Shown piece by piece: positions 1 to 8,213 of a stretch of DNA of 18,288 bases (position 1 is the stretch's first letter; every line of letters starts with the position of its first letter). The translations under genes and the position numbers were made by a program. The notes beneath the pieces are model-generated. The model searched no databases and had not been told where the DNA came from. It saw only the letters and a list, made by a program, of their open reading frames with translations. Source of the DNA: an uncultured Collinsella sp. (GTDB lineage: Bacteria > Actinomycetota > Coriobacteriia > Coriobacteriales > Coriobacteriaceae); assembly GCA_902465105.1 (NCBI GenBank), contig CABQLM010000043.1, forward strand, positions 1 to 18,288. Reading direction: 5' to 3'.

Positions 1-6
1 AGTGGG

Positions 7-64
7 GCGGGCCCCCGATTGCCATAACGTGCACAACAGCACGTCCCGACAATCGGAGGCCCGC
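7..64 (-). other. Nested inverted repeat downstream of xerD
   Basis: Arms 7-21 and 50-64 pair over 15 positions with one non-Watson-Crick position. Inside them, 27-32 and 39-44 form a second perfect 6-bp stem around a 6-nt loop. The odd position is a G-U wobble when read as minus-strand RNA but a C-A mismatch on the plus strand. That favours an RNA made in the same direction as xerD. There is no T tract after the stem on either strand, so it is not a classical intrinsic terminator. It could be a 3' UTR structure, the leader of a gene beyond the window edge, or a repeat element. Confidence 0.5.
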
Positions 65-98
65 TCTCAAATAACGATAATTGAAGGTCAGCAGTGTA

Positions 99-1040
99 TT
101 AACGATGTGCCAGCGGGTGCGCCGCCAGGTAAACCTCGGTCAGCTGCGTACGGTCGACATGCGTATAGACCTGCGTGGTCGATATATCGGCGTGCCCCAA
201 AATCTCCTGCAGCACGCGAAGGTCCGCGCCGCCCGCGAGCATGTGGGTGGCAAAGGAGTGGCGCAACATGTGGGGATGGAGTCCCACCAGTCCCACCTGA
301 CGCCCATAGCGTTCGCATATGACGTGAACGCCCTGACGCGACAAGCGACCACCGTTCTTATTTAAAAAGACCGCCGACGTCTCGGCCCCACGGGCATGAG
401 CCGCCAGAAGCTGGCGTCCGTTACCGATATAGTGTGTCAGAGCACGCGCCGCACTTCCCACCAACGGGGTCAGGCGCTCCTTAGAGCCCTTGCCGCGAAC
501 CAGCACAAAGCCGTCGTCGGTATGGATATCACCCACATCGAGCCCCACCAGCTCGCTCACGCGCAAGCCGCACCCATACAGCACTTCCAAGATGGCGCGA
601 TCGCGTAGGCCCATCTCGCCATCCGGAAAATCCTGGTCGAGCAGCGCCGAAACATCCTCCACCGAAAGATACTCAGGCAGGCGCTCGGCCTTTTTTGGCA
701 AACGCAACGCCGCCGTGGGATTTTGGGCCACGGCCCCATCGCGCACCAGAAAGGCATGCAATCCTTTCACGGCGGCGAGCGAGCGCTCCACCGAGGCGTC
801 GGAATAGCCCCCTTCGCGCCGATCGGCGATAAAGTCCTCGATGACCCGGCGGCCCACGTCCTCAAAGGATGCAATGCCCGTCCGCTCCAGATAGGCGCAG
901 TAGGTCGTCAAGTCTCGGCGATAGGCGGCAATCGTGTTGCGCGCCAAGCCCCGCTCAACCGCGAGGTAATCAAGATACTCCTCCGCCGCCACGTTGAGCG
1001 ACGAAGGAGCTTCTTCGATATGTTTCCTATTCGCCGGCAC
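99..1040 (-). CDS. xerD: Site-specific tyrosine recombinase XerD
   Basis: The 313-aa product is a cytoplasmic tyrosine recombinase of the XerC/XerD group, which resolves chromosome dimers at dif with its partner and the FtsK translocase. The N-terminal core-binding domain covers about residues 15-105. The catalytic domain carries the full active set: R160 (in LRVSEL), K184 (in RGKGSKE), H257 and R260 (HMLRH), H283 (LGHADIS) and nucleophile Y292 (VYTHV). The spacing matches the XerD type. The start is GTG, only 2 nt after the pyrG stop, so translation is probably coupled to pyrG. The N-terminus is about 13 residues longer than E. coli XerD, and a later in-frame GTG (codon 17) is possible. Calling XerD rather than XerC rests on overall resemblance. 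Confidence 0.9.
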   Translation of the reverse strand: MPANRKHIEEAPSSLNVAAEEYLDYLAVERGLARNTIAAYRRDLTTYCAYLERTGIASFEDVGRRVIEDFIADRREGGYSDASVERSLAAVKGLHAFLVRDGAVAQNPTAALRLPKKAERLPEYLSVEDVSALLDQDFPDGEMGLRDRAILEVLYGCGLRVSELVGLDVGDIHTDDGFVLVRGKGSKERLTPLVGSAARALTHYIGNGRQLLAAHARGAETSAVFLNKNGGRLSRQGVHVICERYGRQVGLVGLHPHMLRHSFATHMLAGGADLRVLQEILGHADISTTQVYTHVDRTQLTEVYLAAHPLAHR

Positions 1041-1042
1041 CC

Positions 1043-2710
<1,668 letters not shown>

Positions 2711-2744
2711 TTACCTGCGCTTCCCGTAGAAGTTGTCCATACAC

Positions 2745-2773
2745 ATCTTACGGGTCTCCATTGTAATACTTCA
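2745..2773 (-). promoter_or_regulatory. Possible pyrG promoter
   Basis: On the minus strand TGAAGT (2773-2768) and TAAGAT (2750-2745) are separated by 17 bp. The -10 fits TAnnnT but the -35 is weak. The terminator at 2820-2857 means pyrG needs its own promoter somewhere in this gap. Confidence 0.3.
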
Positions 2774-2819
2774 GCTTCAAATGGCTCGTCTTTTCCCATT
2801 TTGGCCAAGCAATTCTCCA

Positions 2820-2857
2820 ACTGGAAACAAAACGCCATCCAGATAACCGGACGGCGT
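2820..2857 (-). terminator. Intrinsic terminator of the winged-helix gene
   Basis: Arms 2832-2840 and 2849-2857 form a 9-bp stem (one G-U pair in minus-strand RNA) with an 8-nt loop, followed on the minus strand by TTTTGTTT. It lies 23 nt after the stop of the 2881-3219 gene and separates it from pyrG. Confidence 0.8.
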
Positions 2858-2880
2858 CGTTAGAATAATGTAAATGTCAG

Positions 2881-3219
2881 TTAACGGTCGGATGCATCGG
2901 CTATAAGCATATCTTGAACGAGCATTCCCGCGCGTAGGCCTTTTAGATACCATTGTCCGCGCTCGGTTAGGCAAATGCCATTTGCAAGCCGTCCACCATC
3001 CTCGCTATAACGCGAAACGACCTCAATGAGTCCTTCAGTATCCAGGCGTTCGAGTGCGGCACGCGCGCGATACGGAGACACCCCCACGCACCCGGCGAGC
3101 GCTTTACGTGAAAAGCCGTACAGCTCCCCATCGCCTTCGGATTGCCGAGCTATCTCCATAAGCACCAGCACCTCGACACGCTTCATATCGTTAACACTCG
3201 CACGACCTTTGCCCGCCAT
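2881..3219 (-). CDS. Winged-helix DNA-binding protein
   Basis: The 112-aa protein looks like a small winged helix-turn-helix transcription regulator. Residues 12-27 form a first helix (KRVEVLVLMEIARQ). Residues 37-62 read as a helix-turn-helix (SRKALAGCVGVSPYRARAALERLD). Residues 63-86 look like the beta wing (EGLIEVVSRYSEDGGRLANGICLT). The layout resembles MarR/PadR-like winged helices, but I cannot assign a family or ligand. The frame stays open upstream to 3273. I chose 3219 because GAGGAGG lies 5 nt before this ATG, while the upstream ATG has no clear ribosome site. It is probably monocistronic, having terminators on both sides. Its targets are unknown, though proximity to pyrG makes local control conceivable. 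Confidence 0.75.
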   Translation of the reverse strand: MAGKGRASVNDMKRVEVLVLMEIARQSEGDGELYGFSRKALAGCVGVSPYRARAALERLDTEGLIEVVSRYSEDGGRLANGICLTERGQWYLKGLRAGMLVQDMLIADASDR

Positions 3220-3410
3220 GACAGCCTCCTCAAACCGAGCACGAGCATCAAATACGCCGTGCGCGACCGTCACACCTCTCGATGGCCAAAACGCCTTTTA
3301 CGCAATATCATCGAAAAAAGCGCTCCTATGAAGACAATTGTATACCCCTCGAAATACTTCTATGCAGGTAAGAGCACTGATTTTTGACGGAAATAGAGCC
3401 GGCGCCGACA

Positions 3411-3444
3411 AAAAGACCGCGTCGAGCAAATGCTCGACGCGGTC
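3411..3444 (-). terminator. Intrinsic terminator of the DUF1846 gene
   Basis: A perfect 14-bp stem (3415-3428 with 3431-3444) with a 2-nt loop is followed on the minus strand by TTTTTGT. It starts 24 nt after the DUF1846 stop. The plus-strand side also has an A-rich flank, but no plus-strand gene ends here. Confidence 0.9.
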
Positions 3445-3467
3445 CAAAAATTACCGATAAACAGGTC

Positions 3468-4949
3468 CTAGCGATGGAAAAAGCCACGACGTTCAAATTT
3501 TGGCTCACAGCACACGTTAATACCCAGCTTGCGCAGCACAGTTTCGTCCGTTGGCGAAATAATCACACTGAAGAAGGCATCACAGCCCCGAAGTTGCTCG
3601 AGACCAGCCAAAACGCGGGCGGCGGTTTCACTTGTAGCTGAGGTAATAGAGAGCGCCATAAGCGTCTCGTCGGTGTGTAGGCGCGGGTTCTTGCTACCCA
3701 GGAAGTGCGTCTTGAGCTTGCTGATGGGCTCGATCGCCTCGTCGCTGATGACCTCGAGCTCAAGGTCGACGCCCGAAACATGCTTAAGCGCATTCATGAT
3801 GAGCGAACTTGCGGCGCCCAGGCGCGTAGAGGTCTTACCGGTCACCACGGAGCCATCGGGCATAACCATGGCGCCCACGGGACCACCCGTCAGCTGCTCC
3901 CTGGTAAGGGCGGCCGAGCGCGCCGGCGAGTAGTTCTTATCGATGCCGGCTTTCTTCATAATGAGCTTGAGGCGGTCGACTTGCTCGTCACCCACGCCGG
4001 TGCGGCGCACGCTTTCGACCGCGGCAAAGTAGCGGCGGACGATCTCCATCTTGGAGGCATCGCGGCATGCATCATCATCGGTAATGGCAAAGCCGACCAT
4101 GTTGACTCCCATGTCCGTGGGGCTCCGGTAGGGACTCTCGCCCAGGATTTTCTCCATCAAGGCGTGGACCACCGGGAAGGCTTCGACATCACGGTTGTAG
4201 TTGACCGTAGTCTTGTTATAGGCCTCCAAGTGGAAAGAGTCGATGATGTTGGCGTCGTCGAGGTCCGCCGTGGCCGCCTCGTAGGCGATGTTGACCGGAT
4301 GCGTGAGGGGAAGGTTCCAGACCGGGAAGGTCTCGAACTTGGCGTAGCCGGCGGCGGTGCCGTGTTTGTGCTCGTGATAGAGCTGAGACAGGCAGGTGGC
4401 GAGCTTACCCGAGCCGGGACCCGGCGCGGTAACCACGACGAGCGGACGGGTGGTCTCGACAAACTCGTTCTTGCCGTAGCCGTCGTCAGACACGATCAGA
4501 TCGACGTCGTGGGGATAGCCCTCGATGGGATAGTGCAGCTTGGCGGGAATGCCGAGCGCGTTCAGGCGATTACGGAAGACGTCAGCGGCGGGCTGGCCGG
4601 CATACTGGGTGATGACCACGGCCGCGACAGCAAAACCATTGCCGCGGAACAGATCGACCAGGCGCAAGACGTCCTCGTCATAGGTAATGCCCAGGTCGCC
4701 ACGGGCCTTATTCTTCTCGATGTGGTTCGCGTTGATCGCGATGATGACCTCCACGTCATCGGCAATGCTCTTGAGCATACGAAACTTGCTGTCCGGTTCA
4801 AAACCCGGCAGCACGCGACTCGCGTGATAGTCGTCAAACAGCTTGCCGCCAAACTCCAAATAGAGCTTGCCGCCAAACTGCGAGATGCGCTCCTTAATAT
4901 GAGCGGCCTGCAGCTCGATATACTTCGCGTTGTCGAAACCCTGGCGCAT
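3468..4949 (-). CDS. DUF1846 / UPF0371 family protein
   Basis: The 493-aa product matches the size (about 490-500 aa) and character of the DUF1846 (UPF0371) family, found in Firmicutes and Actinobacteria and of unestablished function. It opens with the family-like MRQGFDNAKYIELQAAHIKE. A glycine-rich APGPGSGK segment (about 175-182) resembles a nucleotide-binding P-loop and is followed by LATCLSQLYHEHK. A conserved-looking NLPLTHPVN lies at about 212-220. No signal peptide or membrane segment is seen, so it is probably cytosolic. The frame opens at 4973, but I chose the ATG at 4949 because a GGGAG ribosome site precedes it and the family starts there. It is flanked by its own terminator and promoter, so it is likely monocistronic. 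Confidence is high for the family and nil for a reaction. Confidence 0.88.
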   Translation of the reverse strand: MRQGFDNAKYIELQAAHIKERISQFGGKLYLEFGGKLFDDYHASRVLPGFEPDSKFRMLKSIADDVEVIIAINANHIEKNKARGDLGITYDEDVLRLVDLFRGNGFAVAAVVITQYAGQPAADVFRNRLNALGIPAKLHYPIEGYPHDVDLIVSDDGYGKNEFVETTRPLVVVTAPGPGSGKLATCLSQLYHEHKHGTAAGYAKFETFPVWNLPLTHPVNIAYEAATADLDDANIIDSFHLEAYNKTTVNYNRDVEAFPVVHALMEKILGESPYRSPTDMGVNMVGFAITDDDACRDASKMEIVRRYFAAVESVRRTGVGDEQVDRLKLIMKKAGIDKNYSPARSAALTREQLTGGPVGAMVMPDGSVVTGKTSTRLGAASSLIMNALKHVSGVDLELEVISDEAIEPISKLKTHFLGSKNPRLHTDETLMALSITSATSETAARVLAGLEQLRGCDAFFSVIISPTDETVLRKLGINVCCEPKFERRGFFHR

Positions 4950-4988
4950 ATATGGCTCCCGTCCCGTTTCCATTTAATGTCCTAGGCG

Positions 4989-4994
4989 ATTATA
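4989..4994 (-). promoter_or_regulatory. TATAAT -10 box for the DUF1846 gene
   Basis: A perfect TATAAT on the minus strand lies about 40 nt before the chosen ATG, predicting a leader of roughly 33 nt. No good -35 sits 16-18 bp upstream (closest GCGTTG), so the promoter may need an activator or use other contacts. Confidence 0.5.
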
Positions 4995-5056
4995 ACGGAG
5001 CAGGCCCTTCCCAACGCCCAAGCAATCAACGGGCACCAACCAAACACGCCATCGAT

Positions 5057-5125
5057 AAGTTGCGGTGAAATAGTTCCCGTTTAACCCCTCAAGACGGCCA
5101 AACAGGAACTATTCCACCGCAACTT
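5057..5125 (-). repeat. 26-bp inverted repeat in intergenic DNA
   Basis: Arms 5057-5082 and 5100-5125 match at 24 of 26 positions around a 17-nt spacer. Both differences become G-U wobbles in minus-strand RNA but A-C mismatches in plus-strand RNA, so a full hairpin forms only on the minus strand. No T tract follows on the minus strand, and the element lies outside the predicted DUF1846 leader. A weaker 9-bp stem (5134-5142 with 5154-5162) lies next to it, also with a G-U pair on the minus strand. This looks like a REP-type palindrome or small non-autonomous element. No transposase is nearby. Confidence 0.6.
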
Positions 5126-5230
5126 CCCCTTTTGGCGCAAAGTAACCTGATCCCTTTGCACCAACAACAGAAACGTCGCAGATTGAGCATAAGTCAGCGA
5201 GCAACGTCCAGGACGTACAAGTTGGCATGA

Positions 5231-5271
5231 AAAAGGCAAGGCATAGACCTTTTGGTCATGCCTTGCCTTTT
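5231..5271 (-). terminator. Bidirectional-type terminator ending the arc transporter transcript
   Basis: A perfect 14-bp stem (5231-5244 with 5258-5271) is topped by a 4-bp stem (5246-5249 with 5254-5257) with a 4-nt loop. A-rich left and T-rich right flanks on both strands give a U run on either transcript. On the minus strand it ends TTTTTCATG. It lies about 210 nt after the transporter stop, the first intrinsic terminator on that transcript. Confidence 0.88.
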
Positions 5272-5313
5272 GAATGACAAATTGTCGTCCTGGGCGGCGC
5301 GCAGCGTCGACTG

Positions 5314-5481
5314 GTTGCGCGGTTCGTAGAACCGCGCAACATGAGAGCGCCCCCTCCCGCGCACGGAACGGGAGGGGGCTAAAGGTAGGAGTCTACCGGT
5401 GGGTTGACCCCACCGGACAGACGATGACCAGGTGATCCTCTACAGGATCGTCAAGGTTTCCGTGGGGTACCCGTTGGGTAC
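5314..5481 (-). other. Hairpin-array 3' UTR of the transporter gene
   Basis: Read along the minus strand after the stop, five hairpins follow one another. The first is GTACCC/GGGTAC just after the stop (about 5462-5476). The second is GATCCT/AGGATC (about 5434-5449). The third is 5396-5403 with 5409-5416, extended by GTCT/AGAC. The fourth is an 11-bp stem, 5349-5359 with 5369-5379. The fifth is a perfect 12-bp stem with a 3-nt loop, 5314-5325 with 5329-5340. None has a U tract until the terminator at 5231-5271. No open frame explains the region. It could stabilise the mRNA 3' end, be processed into a small RNA, or slow polymerase. Confidence 0.55.
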
Positions 5482-6960
5482 TTAGATCAACACGCAGGCG
5501 ACGGTCAGGATGATGGCGCAGACGACGGAGAGAGCGACGATGAGCTTAAGGGCAAACTTGAGCCAGGTCGTCCACTCGATCTTGGCCAGGGCGAGACCGC
5601 CCATGATGGCGCCGGAGGTCGGGGTGAACAGGTTCACGACACCGATGGCGGCGGAGAAGATCATGACCATGACCTCGGGCGAGAAGCCGAGCTTAACAGC
5701 CAGCGGTCCCATGATGGGCATGGAGACGGTAGCCATACCAGAGGTCGAGGGGATCAGGAAGGACAGGCCGAAGTAAACCAGGAAGCTCATGGGAGCAAAA
5801 ATCACGCCGGACAGGCCAGCCAGAGCATTGGCGGCAGCATCGAGGACGTAGACGTCGAGGCCGGTGTTAGCCATGAGAACGGAGATACCACGGGCGAGAG
5901 CGATGACGAGGACAACGGACATCATGTCGGCAGCGCCGGTGATGAAGGTGTTGACGATCTGCTTCTCGGACAGGCCACCGATGATGCCGATCAGGACAGC
6001 CATGAGGAAGAACCAGGTGGAAGCCTCGTCGAAGTACCACTGGCCAATGGGCAGGCCGGTGATCAGGGCAGACCAGCCCTGAACGACGGCGTTACCGTCG
6101 GCATCGTAGACAGCGCCAGCGTCAAAGAAGTTGGCGACGCCCTCGTTGAGGTCGGCCAGCGGAATGAAGCCGACGATCATGACGACGAAGGTGAAGGCAA
6201 AGGCGATCAGAACGCCCTTCTGACGACCGGTAAGCTTGACCTCATTGTGAACCTCAGAAGCAGCCTTGCCGTGAGCCTCTTCGGCGTCCTTAAGCTCCTG
6301 CATCGACAGGATGGTGGAGCCCTTGTCGGCCTTGACCTTCTTGGCGTAGCTCATCACGAAGACGATGGACATGACGGTGGTAACAATCCACAGGACGGCA
6401 CCGAGGCCGATGATGATGGACTGATTCACGGCAATGTCAACGCCGGTCAGAGCATCGACGGCAGCGCCGACGGCGAACGGGTTAACCGTGGAGCCGAGGC
6501 AGCCGCAGCCAGCGCCGAGCAGGACGGTAGCAGCGCCGACCATGGGGTCGAAGCCAGCAGCCATCATAGTAGCGGCGAGCAGGGCGTAGAAGGGAACGGT
6601 CTCCTCGCACATACCATAGGTGGTACCACCGAGGGAGAAGATGAGCATCAGCACGGGAATGAGCATGATCTCGTTGCCCTTAAGCTTCTGCACCAGAACG
6701 GCGATGCCGTTGTCCAGGGCGCCGGTCTCGGTCATCATGCCGAGGAAGCCGCCCAGGATCATAACGAAGAGACAGACGGGCAGAGCGTCAGCGAAGCCCT
6801 TAATCGGGGCGGTGCAGAAATCGCTCAGACGGGCGGCAGTAACCGCGCCGCCGGACGTACCGGAGACGATAACGGTAATCACTGCAACAATTGCCAGCAG
6901 AGCAAGAAGAATGGTGAACGATGAAGGCATACCGCGCTTTTTCTTAGCGGTCTCAGTCAT
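5482..6960 (-). CDS. YfcC/DcuC-type transporter, probable basic amino acid antiporter
   Basis: The 492-aa polytopic inner-membrane protein resembles the C4-dicarboxylate/YfcC (DcuC-like, Pfam PF03606) family. The first membrane segment is at about residues 16-34, followed by many others. A soluble charged loop lies at about 205-250. Signature stretches are GMCEETVPFYALLAATMMAAG (from about 116), then GCGCLGSTVNPFAVG, and the paired PSTSG (404-408) and TPTSG (446-450) motifs typical of ion-transporter hairpin loops. It lies in the arc island after ornithine carbamoyltransferase, which suggests arginine/ornithine or citrulline exchange. That is inference from context, and dicarboxylate or peptide uptake remains possible. 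The start at 6960 was chosen over 6969 and 6987 because AAGGGGGG sits 9 nt before it. The hairpin-rich gap upstream may reduce read-through from argF. Confidence 0.85.
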   Translation of the reverse strand: MTETAKKKRGMPSSFTILLALLAIVAVITVIVSGTSGGAVTAARLSDFCTAPIKGFADALPVCLFVMILGGFLGMMTETGALDNGIAVLVQKLKGNEIMLIPVLMLIFSLGGTTYGMCEETVPFYALLAATMMAAGFDPMVGAATVLLGAGCGCLGSTVNPFAVGAAVDALTGVDIAVNQSIIIGLGAVLWIVTTVMSIVFVMSYAKKVKADKGSTILSMQELKDAEEAHGKAASEVHNEVKLTGRQKGVLIAFAFTFVVMIVGFIPLADLNEGVANFFDAGAVYDADGNAVVQGWSALITGLPIGQWYFDEASTWFFLMAVLIGIIGGLSEKQIVNTFITGAADMMSVVLVIALARGISVLMANTGLDVYVLDAAANALAGLSGVIFAPMSFLVYFGLSFLIPSTSGMATVSMPIMGPLAVKLGFSPEVMVMIFSAAIGVVNLFTPTSGAIMGGLALAKIEWTTWLKFALKLIVALSVVCAIILTVACVLI

Positions 6961-6993
6961 AGTTCTCATCCCCCCTTCATAAATCATTTACTG

Positions 6994-7044
6994 ATCTCGC
7001 CCGAAGCGGCTCTTCCGTGCCGTGCGTGCCGCTTGGTGCGAGAT
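6994..7044 (-). other. Two-part hairpin upstream of the transporter start
   Basis: Arms 6994-7000 with 7038-7044 (7 bp) and 7004-7010 with 7028-7034 (7 bp) stack, separated by a 3-by-3 internal loop. There is no U tract. It lies about 33 nt before the transporter ATG, in the argF-transporter gap. A TAATAAT stretch (7049-7043, minus) could be a -10 box of an internal promoter, but no -35 is evident. Confidence 0.45.
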
Positions 7045-7051
7045 TATTACC

Positions 7052-7092
7052 AGATAAAACCGCTCGGGGTGTGCAGCAATACACCCCGAGCG
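7052..7092 (-). terminator. Terminator or attenuator after ornithine carbamoyltransferase
   Basis: A perfect 12-bp GC-rich stem (7061-7072 with 7081-7092) with an 8-nt loop is followed on the minus strand by GTTTTATC. It begins 16 nt after the argF stop. The U run is short, so partial read-through into the transporter is likely. Confidence 0.75.
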
Positions 7093-7107
7093 AGATGCTA
7101 GATGCTC

Positions 7108-8103
7108 TTACTTGAGCGTGGCGTACATGACAGCCTTAATGGTGTGCATGCGGTTCTCGGCCTCGTCGAAGACCTTGGAAGCGGGGCTCTCGAAGACCTC
7201 GTCGGTGACCTCCTGCTCGGTGATGCCGAACTGCTCGCACTTCTCGGCGCCAATGGTGGTGTTGGTGTCGTGGAAGCTGGGCAGGCAGTGCAGGAAGATG
7301 GCGCCCGGGTTGGCCATAGCCATGACCTCGGAGGTGACGCGGTACGGGGTGAGCTGAGCGATACGCTCGGCCCAGACCTCGTCGGGCTCGCCCATGGAGA
7401 CCCACACGTCGGTGTAGATAACGTCGGCACCGGCGACGCCGTCCTTGACGTCGGTAGTCAGCTTGATGGTGCAGCCGTTGGCCTCGGCGATGGGCTTGCA
7501 GGCCTCGATGACGTCGTCAGCGGGCATGCACTCCTCGGGGCCGCAAGCCACGAAGTTCATGCCGAGCTTGGAGCAGACAACCATGAGGGAGCGAGCGACG
7601 TTGTTCTTGCAGTCGCCCATGAAGACGAGGGTCTTACCCTTGATGTCGTAGTTGAAGTTCTCCTGGACGGTCAGGATGTCGGCGAGCATCTGGGTGGGGT
7701 GCCACTCGGTGGTCAGGCCGTTCCACACGGGCACGCCGGACTTAGCGGCGAGCTCCTCGACGTCGTCCTGGGCAAAGCCACGGAACTCGATGCCGTCATA
7801 CATGCGGCCGAGAACGCGAGCGGTGTCCTCAATGGACTCCTTCTTGCCCATCTGCGACGAACCCGGATCGAGGTAGGTAACGCCCATGCCCAGATCCATG
7901 CCGCCGACCTCGAAGGCGCAGCGGGTACGAGTGGAGGTCTTCTGGAAGAGCAGAACGATGTTCTTGCCCTCGAGATAGCGGTGAGGAACGCCAGCGCGCT
8001 TCATATCCTTGAAGTTCTTGGAGAGCTTGAGCAGGTACTCAATCTCCTCGGTGGTAAGGTCGAGGAGCTTGAGGAAGCTACGGCCGGAGAGGTTAACACC
8101 CAT
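7108..8103 (-). CDS. argF: Ornithine carbamoyltransferase (catabolic context)
   Basis: The 331-aa enzyme is a cytosolic ornithine carbamoyltransferase. In the arginine deiminase pathway it runs in the phosphorolytic direction, from citrulline plus phosphate to ornithine plus carbamoyl phosphate. Diagnostic motifs are all present: the carbamoyl-phosphate loop STRTR (57-61), HPTQ (135-138), the ornithine-side DVWVSMGE (232-239) and HCLPSFHD (272-279). Length is normal. The start has an AAAGGA ribosome site 9 nt upstream. It follows arcA copy 1 by 111 nt containing two hairpins and precedes the transporter. Position next to arcA argues for the catabolic enzyme (arcB), but sequence alone does not separate anabolic ArgF from catabolic ArcB. 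No arginine biosynthesis gene is nearby. Confidence 0.95.
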   Translation of the reverse strand: MGVNLSGRSFLKLLDLTTEEIEYLLKLSKNFKDMKRAGVPHRYLEGKNIVLLFQKTSTRTRCAFEVGGMDLGMGVTYLDPGSSQMGKKESIEDTARVLGRMYDGIEFRGFAQDDVEELAAKSGVPVWNGLTTEWHPTQMLADILTVQENFNYDIKGKTLVFMGDCKNNVARSLMVVCSKLGMNFVACGPEECMPADDVIEACKPIAEANGCTIKLTTDVKDGVAGADVIYTDVWVSMGEPDEVWAERIAQLTPYRVTSEVMAMANPGAIFLHCLPSFHDTNTTIGAEKCEQFGITEQEVTDEVFESPASKVFDEAENRMHTIKAVMYATLK

Positions 8104-8153
8104 GGTTCGTTTCCTTTCGAAGAAATGAATTCCTTAAATTACTTATGAAATGG

Positions 8154-8202
8154 CGCCCGTTTGACGGGCGAAACCGGTGCGGTTGTAGGGAGACCGCACC
8201 GG
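8154..8202 (-). other. Two hairpins between arcA copy 1 and argF
   Basis: A 10-bp perfect stem (8174-8183 with 8193-8202) comes first in the minus direction, 12 nt after the arcA stop. It is followed by a 7-bp stem with a 3-nt loop (8154-8160 with 8164-8170). After the first stem only TTTCG is seen, so it is a weak terminator at most. It could act as an attenuator or RNA processing and stability element that sets the arcA to argF ratio. Confidence 0.5.
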
Positions 8203-8213
8203 AAACCAAAAGA

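Larger units (their letters stand above)
4950..5481. other. Intergenic region between DUF1846 and transporter genes
   Basis: No convincing gene is seen in these 532 bases. From left to right they hold the DUF1846 ribosome site and -10 box, the 26-bp inverted repeat, about 100 bp of unassigned sequence, the transporter terminator (5231-5271), and the hairpin-rich 3' tail of the transporter transcript (5314-5481). Confidence 0.7.

Noticed and set aside
1..98. dif site near xerD
   Set aside because: The palindrome at 7-64 does not match the dif layout of two 11-bp arms around a 6-bp centre, and dif is normally far from xerD.
2723..2754. 9-bp imperfect hairpin just upstream of pyrG, considered as a CTP-responsive leader
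   Set aside because: It overlaps the candidate -10 box, has a mismatch and lacks the features of known pyrG attenuators, so it is not called.
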